Assembly: GCA_021802375.1 (NCBI GenBank)
Contig: JAKAAL010000105.1
Location: 1 to 9,604 of the forward strand
Length of the DNA: 9,604 nucleotides
Direction of reading: 5' to 3'
Source: Bacillota bacterium
Lineage (GTDB): Bacteria; Bacillota_E; Sulfobacillia; Sulfobacillales; Sulfobacillaceae
The notes beneath the pieces are model-generated. The model was not told where the DNA came from. It ran no database searches and saw nothing but the letters and a program-made list of their open reading frames with translations. Shown here piece by piece: positions 1 to 6,709 of this stretch (the first letter of the stretch is position 1; each line of letters opens with the position of its first letter). The position numbers and the translations under genes are program-made.

Positions 1-122
1 ACGCATAATGAAACCTCCACGGGCGTGGCAAATCCCGTGGTGGATTTGGCTGAAGCATTGAGGCAAACCACCGTCCTAGAGTCCCGGCCGCTTCTCCTGG
101 TGGATAGTATCAGCGGCGTCCC
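1..122 (+). repeat. Left arm of perfect 122-bp inverted repeat (aminotransferase coding DNA)
   Basis: Bases 1-122 are the exact reverse complement of 1132-1253 (position n pairs with 1254-n). Identity ends at 122/1132, where 123 is G and the counterpart would need T. The left end is the window edge, so the true repeat could be longer. The repeat is internal aminotransferase coding sequence, not a dedicated recombination site. Confidence 0.97.
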
Positions 123-771
123 GGCCATGCCCCTTTTCCTGGGCGAAGGGATCGATGTGATTATTGCGGCCTCCCAAAAAGGGTTTATGTGCCCGCCCGG
201 CCTGGCTCTTTTGGCACTATCGGATCGCGCCCGTGCCGAAGTGATCGACAATGACCGGCCGGGACGTTTCTATTTCGACCTAAGACCCTATTTGGCGGGC
301 CAACTGCCTTATACCCCAGCGGTGGGACTCTGGCATGCCTTAGACGCGGCTCTGGAACTCTTGCGCTTAGAAGGGGCCGAAGCCCGATATCGGCGTCATC
401 GTATCTTGCGGGATGCAGTCCGCGCCTTTGCCAAAGCCGGTGGGCTCACTCTACTGGTCGAACAACCGGTCGCATCCCCAACTGTCACAGCACTGGCTCT
501 TCCCGATTCGATCGAGGCGGGAACACTCCGAAAAGAGCTGGAACGAGCGGGACTACAAATTGCCGGTGCACCGGGACCTTGGCATCATAAGGCTATTCGT
601 ATCGGACACGTGGGGTATTTGGATTTAGCCGATGTGGTGGCAGGACTAGCCCTTATCGCTCCCTATTTGCCCGATCCAGCCGGTGCTATGACTGCCTTGA
701 TTCCATTCCTAAAGGAGGGCTTGGCTTATGACGCGTCCACGGATTTTAGTGACCGAATCGCTAGGCCCTAA
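1..771 (+). CDS. Class V (alanine/serine-glyoxylate type) aminotransferase, C-terminal part (5' part off this copy)
   Basis: The reading frame is open from base 1 and ends at TAA 769-771. The beginning of the protein is missing here but is present on the - strand at 1132-1649. This part carries the THNETSTG motif near the start (also in the repeated segment) and the PLP-lysine region ASQKGFMCPPG, typical of fold-type I class V aminotransferases of the AGT/SGAT family. Fusing 1649-1132 (- strand) to 123-771 gives about 389 residues, the usual family length. The enzyme moves an amino group to or from a 2-oxo acid using PLP in the cytosol. Linkage to serA and a serine T-box suggests that it makes phosphoserine from 3-phosphohydroxypyruvate (a SerC role), but this is inferred from context. 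The last 44 bases overlap the serA start, suggesting translational coupling. GTG at 25 is an internal codon, not the real start. Confidence 0.85.
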   Translation, partial: THNETSTGVANPVVDLAEALRQTTVLESRPLLLVDSISGVPAMPLFLGEGIDVIIAASQKGFMCPPGLALLALSDRARAEVIDNDRPGRFYFDLRPYLAGQLPYTPAVGLWHALDAALELLRLEGAEARYRRHRILRDAVRAFAKAGGLTLLVEQPVASPTVTALALPDSIEAGTLRKELERAGLQIAGAPGPWHHKAIRIGHVGYLDLADVVAGLALIAPYLPDPAGAMTALIPFLKEGLAYDASTDFSDRIARP

Positions 772-1144
772 GGGCCTTTCATATCTTAGGGAGCATGCGG
801 ACGTCGATTCTCACGACCTATTGGACCCCGAGTTGCTTCCGGGCTTGATGGGTGAGTACGATGCCGTGATTATCCGCAGTGCCCATCGTCTGACACGGGA
901 GCTATTGTCGGGCCACCCCCGCCTGAAAGTGGTGGCACGGGCCGGTGCCGGCGTGGATAATGTGGATTTGAATGCCGCTACGGAGTTCGGCATTGCTGTG
1001 ATTAATGCGCCCGGCGCCAATGCCATTGCAGCGGCGGAGCATACTTTTGCTTTGATGCTGGCGGCTATGCGGAATGTCCCCCAGGGAGGGGCCCATGTCC
1101 GTGAAGGTGGGTGGAATCGCGCCGCTTTTTTGGGACGCCGCTGA
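728..1144 (+). CDS. serA: D-3-phosphoglycerate dehydrogenase, truncated at a rearrangement junction
   Basis: The gene starts at ATG 728 behind a strong AAAGGAGGG ribosome binding site at 711-719. The protein begins with the N-terminal 2-hydroxyacid dehydrogenase domain: ILVTESLGPKGL, then VVARAGAGVDNVDL, VINAPGANAIAAAEH and REGGWNRAAFLG, all typical of SerA. The homology stops at about residue 136, just before the GxGxxG NAD-binding fold should begin, because position 1132 enters the inverted copy of the aminotransferase gene. The stop TGA at 1142-1144 is foreign. Intact SerA proteins have about 400-530 residues, so this fragment lacks the NAD-binding domain and cannot be active. SerA oxidises 3-phosphoglycerate to 3-phosphohydroxypyruvate, the first step of serine synthesis, which fits the preceding aminotransferase. 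Confidence 0.85.
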   Translation: MTRPRILVTESLGPKGLSYLREHADVDSHDLLDPELLPGLMGEYDAVIIRSAHRLTRELLSGHPRLKVVARAGAGVDNVDLNAATEFGIAVINAPGANAIAAAEHTFALMLAAMRNVPQGGAHVREGGWNRAAFLGRR

Positions 1145-1649
1145 TACTATCCACCAGGAGAAGCGGCCGGGACTCTAGGACGGTGGTTTGCCTCAATGCT
1201 TCAGCCAAATCCACCACGGGATTTGCCACGCCCGTGGAGGTTTCATTATGCGTCACTAAGACGGCGCGATAGGGGGTGTGACTTAAGCGGCCGATAACCT
1301 CGGACACCTCAAAAGACTTCCCCCAGGGGACTTCTAGATGGTCAACCTGGAGCTGGTGGGCCAGGGCGACTTCCCCAAAGCGGCGGCCAAACAAGCCGGT
1401 TTCGATGGATAGGACACGATCGTGCGGTCGAAAAAAGTTCACCACAGCCGCTTCGAGCCCACCCGTCCCCGAAGCCGGGAAAATGGCGATGTGGTTCAAA
1501 GACGGGGCCTTGAATAGATCAGCCAGTTCGCTGCGCACCCGATTATTCACCTCGGTAAAAAGCGTCCCACGATGATCATTCATAGGTCGGATCAAGGCTT
1601 CTTGAACGGATGGGGGTATCGGGGTAGGACCCGGTAACAGGATGTGCAT
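1065..1649 (-). CDS. Class V aminotransferase, N-terminal part, broken at inverted junction
   Basis: The gene starts at ATG 1649-1647, preceded by a GAGGAGGGAG ribosome binding site at about 1659-1668. The first ~173 residues are a normal class V aminotransferase N-terminus: MHILLPGPTPIPPSV, then a PLP-phosphate-binding region FPASGTGGLEAAV, the THNETSTG motif and LLVDSISGVP, which contains the Asp that contacts the PLP ring nitrogen. After GVP the frame runs into inverted serA DNA (KKRRDSTHL...) and ends at 1065, so the PLP-lysine half is missing. That half is at 123-771 on the other strand. Expression would start from the promoter and T-box upstream. As drawn the product cannot be active. 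In an un-rearranged genome this is one 389-codon gene followed by serA. Confidence 0.85.
   Translation of the reverse strand: MHILLPGPTPIPPSVQEALIRPMNDHRGTLFTEVNNRVRSELADLFKAPSLNHIAIFPASGTGGLEAAVVNFFRPHDRVLSIETGLFGRRFGEVALAHQLQVDHLEVPWGKSFEVSEVIGRLSHTPYRAVLVTHNETSTGVANPVVDLAEALRQTTVLESRPLLLVDSISGVPKKRRDSTHLHGHGPLPGGHSA
1132..1253 (-). repeat. Right arm of perfect 122-bp inverted repeat
   Basis: This is the reverse complement of 1-122. On its 1254 side the aminotransferase coding sequence continues uninterrupted to its start codon. On its 1131 side it is fused to the middle of serA. The bases around the join (about 1132-1138, GGGACGC) would also fit the expected serA codons Gly-Arg, so the junction may have formed at a short microhomology. 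Confidence 0.97.
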
Positions 1650-1689
1650 GGTTGTAACTCCCTCCTCGGACCATGTCGTGTGAGGGCAA

Positions 1690-1719
1690 TAAAAATCCGC
1701 CCCCCCGATTTAGGGACGG
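1690..1719 (-). terminator. T-box intrinsic terminator
   Basis: On the - strand CCGTCCC (1719-1713) can pair with GGGGCGG (1703-1697, one G-U pair) around a ~9-base loop, followed directly by ATTTTTATT. The 5' arm is also the 3' arm of the antiterminator. This is the default-off state when tRNA is charged. Confidence 0.8.
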
Positions 1720-1897
1720 TGTCAACCGCGGTGCCACCCTAATTGGCGGAAAAACCGCCCACTTAATTGGCCGGGTCGCCGGCACGATCGACTCCTCGTC
1801 GATATCCTCCCGAGTGGAATCGGATTGTTGGAAAGTTACCGGCTTGCATCCACCCGGCTTTCTGGAAACTCCCCAAAAATTCTGCTCGTTCATCGGT
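1690..1897 (-). promoter_or_regulatory. T-box riboswitch leader, serine (UCC) specifier
   Basis: The - strand transcript carries the hallmark T-box sequence AGGGTGGCACCGCGG at 1740-1726. Upstream is Stem I: its basal helix pairs CGAG near 1888-1885 with CTCG near 1814-1811, and its distal arm pairs GCCGG with CCGGT. The specifier loop contains TCC at 1818-1816 followed by A, the codon for serine. In the antiterminator bulge UGGN the variable base is C, which would pair with the discriminator G found in tRNA-Ser. Antiterminator arms AGGG/CCCT and GCGG/CCGT share the CCGTCCC segment with the terminator, so the two structures exclude each other. Uncharged tRNA-Ser should stabilise the antiterminator and switch on the aminotransferase-serA operon. 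T-box identity is near certain. The serine assignment rests on the specifier, the discriminator and the gene context. Confidence 0.93.
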
Positions 1898-1904
1898 TTG
1901 ACGT

Positions 1905-1933
1905 ATTATGACAAAATTAAGGGGCTCTGTAAA
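1905..1933 (-). promoter_or_regulatory. Sigma-A type promoter of the T-box/aminotransferase operon
   Basis: The -35 box is TTTACA (1933-1928) and the -10 box is CATAAT (1910-1905), with exactly 17 bases between them. Each box matches consensus at 5 of 6 positions. Transcription would start near 1898, just before Stem I of the T-box, as expected. Confidence 0.75.
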
Positions 1934-1959
1934 GTCATTTTGATAAGCCGATCAGGAAG

Positions 1960-2287
1960 ACACGCTGGATGCGTCACGACCCAGACGTCGATCGCGTGGG
2001 TTTTCACCTTGCGTAACCTCGATTGTTGGCTTGATACGAGGAATAAGCGGATTGAGCAAAACGCAGGAGTAGTCATGGCCTTCCAAAAAGCATTACGGCA
2101 TGTGATGATGCCCGGTCGATTCCAAGACCATCACCGGCGGGCATCCTGCCTGCGCCGTCAGGTCTTTTCAGTCGCGTGGGCGAACCCCCGTGGTATGGAT
2201 AATCTGAAAATGCGGGCGGCCCTCGGCCAAAAATTCTTGCCATTCGGTTAGGCCTTTCGCCACATCCAGTCCAACAACGGAGGCCAT
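1960..2287 (-). pseudogene. IS110-family transposase remnant (N-terminal DEDD domain)
   Basis: Reading from ATG 2287-2285, the frame gives MASVVGLDVAKGLTEW, the classic IS110 RuvC-like start with its first catalytic Asp. After an in-frame TGA it continues with VMVLESTGHHHMP, containing the conserved Glu of the VLESTGHY motif. A second stop (TAA) follows, then FLEGHDYSCVLLNPL. A one-base shift near 2041 is then needed to read SRLRKVKTHAID, which corresponds to the family's KVKTDAIDA motif with the first Asp changed to His. Homology fades after about 1980, where the promoter of the T-box operon lies. Two stops, a frameshift, a lost acidic residue and absence of the Tnp20/serine C-terminal domain make it a dead relic. 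IS110 elements transpose with a bridge RNA and make no large terminal inverted repeats. Confidence 0.82.
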
Positions 2288-2649
2288 CAATGATGGCGCC
2301 TTTCTTTAACTTTTTACCCGTTTACCCCCTCAGACCTTGCCGTGCCATAGCTTCGCGTGTGATGCGGGATCGGGTCCCAACCCGCTTCACCGAAGAGGAG
2401 GTCAACCAGTTTCTTGCTCCGTCACAAAATCCTCATCCCCTTCTTATGGGCCCCACTACACGAAGACCCCTATGACAAGCCAACACCTTCACGGTCCTGA
2501 CACTTCATTACAGGATTCTTGCTTTAAAGCCGGTCTTATTGACAAGCACCAAGTGGTGGGCACGCCATACGATGTGTTAGCCAATCTTAACCGGCGATCA
2601 CATTGTGAGTGTAGGGAATAAATTCCTGCCGAGAGCAAGAGGTGTCTTT
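2288..2649. other. Intergenic region between IS110 relic and mntH
   Basis: No convincing gene is visible on either strand. Possible short frames (for example 2290-2475 +) show no recognisable family. The part just upstream of the IS110 relic start (about 2290-2460, - strand) is where IS110 elements encode their bridge RNA, and some G/C-rich pairing is visible there, but nothing proves such an RNA. GCCATCA-A-TGATGGC is a palindrome at 2283-2297 across the relic's start codon. A lone TTGACA (2539-2544) followed by CACC-AAGT-GGTG lies about 100 bases before mntH, but I see no well-spaced -10 box, so the mntH promoter remains unassigned. Confidence 0.5.
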
Positions 2650-3945
2650 ATGAGTGCATTGAAAAAAGTTGACGATTCACGCGCGACGCGAAAAGCCCGT
2701 TCGGTGCTGGCCTCCAATCGCAAGGGATTCAGGGCTATGCTGCCGTTCTTGGGTCCCGCCTTCATTGCCGCCGTCGCGTACATTGACCCCGGAAACTATG
2801 CCACCAACATTCAAAGTGGGTCTGCGTTCGGATATAAACTCTTGTGGGTGATTGTGCTGGCCAATCTCATGGCCATGGTCATTCAGAACATGTCCGCCAA
2901 GCTAGGCATTGCCACCGGCAAGAATTTACCGGAACTATGCCGTGAACACTTTTCGCGACGGGTTTCGGTTATCCTCTGGATTGTGTCGGAAGTGGCCGCC
3001 ATGGCGACCGACATCGCCGAATTTCTCGGGGCCACGTTAGCGCTCAATCTTCTCATCGGGATCCCGATGTTGCTGGCCACAGTCATTACGGGGATTGTGA
3101 CCTACTTAATTCTCATGATGGATCGGTATGGATTTCGGCCCTTAGAGATTTTCATTGGAGCCTTGGTCTTGCTGATAGGGGCTTGCTATGGAGCGGAGAC
3201 CGCTTTTTCTCATCCCATACTGGGGCAGGTGCTCTATCACAGTGTTGTTCCCTGGGTGCACGGCACCAATGCGATTTTACTGGTGGTCGGCATCATCGGC
3301 GCCACTGTCATGCCACATGTCGTCTATTTGCACTCCGGCTTGACCCAACGCCGCATCATCCCTCGCGATGACCGGGAGAAGAAGAAAATCTATCGGTTCA
3401 GCCGCAAGGAGGTCATTATTGCCATGACCCTGGCGGGACTCATCAACCTCTCGATGATGTATATGGCGGCCTCCACTTTTCATGCCACGGGCCATAATCA
3501 AATCGCCACCATTCCCATGGCCTATCACACGCTGACACCCGTTCTGGGTTCGGCCGCGGCCGCCGTGTTTTTGATTTCGTTATTGGCCTCCGGGGTCTCT
3601 AGTTCCGCGGTCGGGACCATGGCCGGTCAAATCATCATGCAGGGTTTCGTAGGATTCTCGATTCCGGTCTGGGTACGGCGGGTGGTCACGATGTTGCCGA
3701 CGACCATCATCGTGGCTTTAGGCATCAACCCCACCGAAACCTTGGTGTTAAGCCAGGTCCTCTTGAGTCTGGTGTTGCCAATCCCGATCATTACTTTAGT
3801 GTACTTTGCCAGCCGGCGAGAGATTATGGGGGTGTTAGTGAACCGCCCTTATGTCACATGGGCAGCTATCGCCTGTACGACCACGATTGTGCTATTGAAC
3901 GCCTTATTCATCTATCAAACGTTAGGGGGTACGTTGCCGAAATAA
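2650..3945 (+). CDS. mntH: Nramp-family divalent metal (Mn2+/Fe2+) transporter MntH
   Basis: This 431-residue membrane protein has the usual length for bacterial MntH and about 11 hydrophobic segments. The TM1 motif DPGN (D46, N49) and the TM6 motif MPH (M221, H223, in GATVMPHVVYLHS) are the metal-binding signatures of Nramp transporters. The Met in TM6 is known to favour transition metals over Mg2+/Ca2+. The protein imports Mn2+ and Fe2+ with protons across the cytoplasmic membrane. ATG 2650 is preferred over GTG 2605 because AGAGGTG lies 5-8 bases upstream of it and the shorter N-terminus fits the family. The ~28-residue basic N-terminus is cytosolic. The gene appears monocistronic: the next recognisable coding remnant begins 225 bases later. 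I could not identify an MntR or Fur operator with confidence. Confidence 0.95.
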   Translation: MSALKKVDDSRATRKARSVLASNRKGFRAMLPFLGPAFIAAVAYIDPGNYATNIQSGSAFGYKLLWVIVLANLMAMVIQNMSAKLGIATGKNLPELCREHFSRRVSVILWIVSEVAAMATDIAEFLGATLALNLLIGIPMLLATVITGIVTYLILMMDRYGFRPLEIFIGALVLLIGACYGAETAFSHPILGQVLYHSVVPWVHGTNAILLVVGIIGATVMPHVVYLHSGLTQRRIIPRDDREKKKIYRFSRKEVIIAMTLAGLINLSMMYMAASTFHATGHNQIATIPMAYHTLTPVLGSAAAAVFLISLLASGVSSSAVGTMAGQIIMQGFVGFSIPVWVRRVVTMLPTTIIVALGINPTETLVLSQVLLSLVLPIPIITLVYFASRREIMGVLVNRPYVTWAAIACTTTIVLLNALFIYQTLGGTLPK

Positions 3946-4078
3946 AAAGAATGCCCGCAGCATTTGCTTGTTCGAGTCACTGGCCATGGGCGGGTCATGC
4001 GGGCGGATGCCAGTTCGAACCCCGAAGCATGAACCCGATCTTCTGAAAGGAAATCCGCGCTAGACAGAGATTATTCGC

Positions 4079-4100
4079 CCATCGCAGTCTAGTGCGATGG
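4079..4100. repeat. Perfect 8-bp inverted repeat (hairpin) after mntH
   Basis: CCATCGCA (4079-4086) and TGCGATGG (4093-4100) flank a 6-base loop GTCTAG. There is no T-run, so this is not a standard terminator. A weaker pairing, GCCCGCA (3953-3959) with TGCGGGC (3998-4004), also lies in this gap. Either could affect the mntH mRNA 3' end, but no function can be assigned. Confidence 0.6.
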
Positions 4101-4169
4101 CAACCGCGATGCACCTGGTATAAAGCCATGTTACACTAAATTTGACCCGGCACTTACGGAAGGATGTAT

Positions 4170-4538
4170 ATGACCATTTCCTCGTCACTCCTGGCAGATC
4201 AGGCGATTCGCCAATCCATCGCGGCGTTTCCTACCGGATACTGGGATTTGCCCATGCAGACACCAAAGAGTGGACCCACGGCTATCATAGCTATCCGGCC
4301 ATGATGATTCCCCAAGTTGCGCACAATCTCATTGCCATGGTTCACCAGCACCAACCAGGCATTCGATCGCTCTTCGATCCCTTTATGGGCAGTGGCACCA
4401 GCATGGTTGAAGGGCTCTTGGCAGGTCTTACAGCTGTCTCTAAACCCGCTCGCGCGTTTAATGACCCAGGCCAAAACCACCGCGTGGGATCCCGAGGCGT
4501 TAAAGGCCCGGGCCAAGACGCTATTGGATTATGTCTAA
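4170..4538 (+). pseudogene. Site-specific DNA methyltransferase (N4/N6 amino type) pseudogene
   Basis: A good start exists at ATG 4170 (GGAAGGA upstream), giving MTISSSLLADQAIRQ...TGYWD. A frameshift near 4230-4245 is then needed to enter FAHADTKEWTHGYHSYPAMM and the SAM-binding motif DPFMGSGT (4376-4399). A second shift near 4435 is needed to continue LNPLARLMTQAKTTAWDP up to the TAA at 4536-4538. Between TAV and LNPLA the expected Gly-Val-Asp is missing, suggesting a small deletion of about 8 bases. YHSYPA, DPFMGSGT and (D)LNPLA are together typical of DNA-methylase N4/N6 family enzymes. The catalytic (D/S/N)PPY motif and the rest of the enzyme are absent. No restriction enzyme gene is adjacent, so this is a dead, orphan fragment. 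Confidence 0.82.
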
Positions 4539-4671
4539 GAGAGCAAGGTCTCCGGCAATCGCTATCGTTCCTGCGAAGTTGCCCACGGCTCGGGTAAAAA
4601 CTCGAGGATCTGTTTAGGGCCTACCCTCAAGCAGTAGTCCCCAGCGCGAATACCGCATCGGATTCCTCCAA

Positions 4672-5256
4672 TCACAACTCGTAAATCACGGCAATCACCT
4701 GACCCGGTCCATGCACCCCGGTAACGAGAATCCCTTCAATGTCCGCCGTCATACTGGGCCCCGTGATAATCTTCACGAGCGGCGGCAGCGGATCTCTGGG
4801 AACGCGTTGTAGACCCTCGGCGACTGTCGCCACAATTTTCTCCCGTGGCACGAAAATTAGATGATAGGGCGTCAGGACGCTCGGCAAGAGTCCGGTCTTC
4901 GGGGTACTATAGAGTGCCACACTGCCGGTCGAAGAGACCGCCCAGGCACATCCGGTAATCCCTAAAAAGCTCCCCGCGGTGATTTGCCGCATCTCCCCGG
5001 TACTAGTCCACGGGATCCAGTTGACAGTGGCTTTATCGGTCTTTATGGATGGCCAGTCCAGATTCGGCACATCCGGGCTATTCCAGTACACCACCGTATA
5101 AGAAGCTAACCGAGAGGATTGTTTTTGAATCACGTCGCTAAGCGCCCCTTGACAGGCGCGTAATAGATCATCGTGGCCTGACGCTAAATAAGACCGCCCA
5201 CCCGTGGCCTCCCATCGAACAACAAACTCGTGGACCACGGGATCACTGGCCAACAT
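4672..5256 (-). CDS. lutC: Lactate utilization protein LutC (LUD domain)
   Basis: The 194-residue protein is a single LUD (lactate utilization/YkgG) domain. Visible family features are TSTGEMRQITAG, GCAWAVSSTGSVALYS, PYHLIFVPREKIV and the conserved C-terminus ITGPSMTADIEGILVTGVHG. LutC is the third subunit of the LutABC complex that oxidises L-lactate to pyruvate in the cytosol. ATG 5256 is chosen because it has a GGGAGGGG ribosome binding site about 7 bases upstream (5263-5270); the longer frame from 5301 lies inside lutB. The gene overlaps the lutB end by 14 bases (5243-5256), so the two are probably translationally coupled. It is the last gene of the operon, and no clear intrinsic terminator is seen downstream before the convergent methyltransferase relic. 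Confidence 0.93.
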   Translation of the reverse strand: MLASDPVVHEFVVRWEATGGRSYLASGHDDLLRACQGALSDVIQKQSSRLASYTVVYWNSPDVPNLDWPSIKTDKATVNWIPWTSTGEMRQITAGSFLGITGCAWAVSSTGSVALYSTPKTGLLPSVLTPYHLIFVPREKIVATVAEGLQRVPRDPLPPLVKIITGPSMTADIEGILVTGVHGPGQVIAVIYEL

Positions 5257-6709
5257 ATGGGCGCCCCTCCCTATTGCGGGTTTTGTTCCACCATTCCCCA
5301 AACGTTTCCTCAGCGATGGGAGGCATGGTGCGAGTCTTAAACCACCCCCGGGCGAGGCCGGGTCCTGACTTTAAAATCCCCTGTTTTTGATAAAAGCGTT
5401 GACCGAAGCGTGCCAGGCGAATCGAGCGGCGGTACCCCTGGGGCGTAGCCCACTGTCGCGCCCACCATCGATAAGTCAGATCAACCCCGTTGGCGGTCAG
5501 ATGCCGCCGGACCTTTTCTTGGCGCAAAGCCACAATGTGGCCGGGTAGATTGATGTCCATGGGGCAGGCATCAGCACACGCATGACACATCGTACACGCT
5601 ACGGAAGGGAGTTCAGGCAGGATCGTCAGATCGGTCAATAGTGGGGTTTCGACAATACCGATTGGCCCCGAATACACACTGCCATAGGCATGCCCGCCAA
5701 TTTGCCGAAACACCGGGCAGGCATTAAGACAAGCGCCGCACCGAATACATGACAGCACATCTTCATAGCGGGTGTCCAAAAGCCGCGTCCGTCCGTTATC
5801 GAGAAGCACCACATGCCAGGCTTGGGGCCCTTCGACGCCATCCGCCGACCGGGTTCCCGACACAATGGTGGTATATGCGGAGAGGCGTTGCCCGACCCCA
5901 TTCATGGCGGGCTGTTGAATGATGTGCTGCAGCGCCTGCCAATCTTTCAGCAATTTTTCTACACCCACCACCGACACCAGTATCGGGGGAAGCGAGGTAA
6001 CCAGGTCGGCGTTGCCTTCATTGGTGATGAGCACCACACTTCCGGTATCCGCCACCAAGAAATTTCCTCCGGTAATGCCCATATCAGCTTCTAAAAACTC
6101 TTGGCGCATCCGTTCTCGGGCATAGCGGGTTAAGACGGTGGGATCATCACTCTCCGGTGGGCGCAATCCCGCATTGCGGGCATCCCCTTGAAACAGGGTC
6201 TGGACCGCTTGACGATTTTTATGAGCCGCCGGCGCCAAAATATGTGACGGTTTCTCTCCGGCTCGCTGAATGATATATTCACCTAAATCCGTCTCGATCA
6301 CCTGGATACCGGATGCGATAAGAGCAGGGTTCAATTCGATTTCCTCTGTCGCCATCGACTTGGTTTTGACTACCCGGCGGACGCCCGCAGTTTTCGCAAT
6401 GGCTCGCACGATGTCTACCGCATCCGCTGCTGAGCGGGCCAGGTAGGTGCGCCCCCCATGATCTTCGACGGATCGCCGGAATTCCGCCAGCAAGCTATCC
6501 ATATTTTTGATAGCGTCACGCTTATCCTGCACCGACCGTGCCCGATCGGATTCCCCTCTAGGGAAGTCTTGATACACGGTCTGCCGCGCTAAATGCAAGC
6601 GCCGCGTGACCATGCCGATGGTAGCGCGCATGGTGGTATCGGCCAGAGCTGCATCACGGCGTTGCCACCACGGCCGAGGATCCTGTGGCAGGGTCCCTTT
6701 CCCTTTCAT
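5243..6709 (-). CDS. lutB: Iron-sulfur lactate utilization protein LutB
   Basis: The 488-residue protein (B. subtilis LutB is of similar size) has an N-terminal LUD domain with KTKSMATEEIELN, ETDLGEYIIQ and GITGGNFLVADTGSV. A ferredoxin-like segment follows, with two CxxCxxCxxxCP clusters: C321-C324-C327-C331 (CIRCGACLNACP) and C372-C375-C378-C382 (CTMCHACADACP). A C-terminal tail with many Trp residues completes it. It should hold two [4Fe-4S] clusters and pass electrons during L-lactate oxidation together with LutA and LutC. The start at ATG 6709 overlaps the lutA stop in an ATGA arrangement. The reading frame is open further upstream to 6907, but that part is antisense-like overlap with lutA and lacks family similarity. 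The ribosome binding site is the G-run at 6715-6721, which lies inside a potential hairpin. Confidence 0.95.
   Translation of the reverse strand: MKGKGTLPQDPRPWWQRRDAALADTTMRATIGMVTRRLHLARQTVYQDFPRGESDRARSVQDKRDAIKNMDSLLAEFRRSVEDHGGRTYLARSAADAVDIVRAIAKTAGVRRVVKTKSMATEEIELNPALIASGIQVIETDLGEYIIQRAGEKPSHILAPAAHKNRQAVQTLFQGDARNAGLRPPESDDPTVLTRYARERMRQEFLEADMGITGGNFLVADTGSVVLITNEGNADLVTSLPPILVSVVGVEKLLKDWQALQHIIQQPAMNGVGQRLSAYTTIVSGTRSADGVEGPQAWHVVLLDNGRTRLLDTRYEDVLSCIRCGACLNACPVFRQIGGHAYGSVYSGPIGIVETPLLTDLTILPELPSVACTMCHACADACPMDINLPGHIVALRQEKVRRHLTANGVDLTYRWWARQWATPQGYRRSIRLARFGQRFYQKQGILKSGPGLARGWFKTRTMPPIAEETFGEWWNKTRNREGRPYVGQ

Noticed and set aside
1..1253. Site-specific invertase (Hin-type) switch
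   Set aside because: The repeats are long coding DNA, not short recombinase sites, and no invertase gene is nearby. Homologous inversion or a chimera explains the structure better.
1673..2251. 192-codon open frame on the + strand
   Set aside because: It runs antisense through the T-box leader and the IS110 relic, both of which are well supported on the - strand, and it shows no family motif.
2290..2621. Two short + strand frames before mntH (61 and 94 codons)
   Set aside because: No recognisable domain, no good ribosome binding site and odd composition. The RFTEEEVNQFL stretch faintly recalls DUF2087, but too weakly to claim.
3951..4035. tRNA-like stretch with GTTCGAACCCC
   Set aside because: The T-loop-like motif has no pairing T-stem, and no acceptor, D or anticodon arms can be formed.
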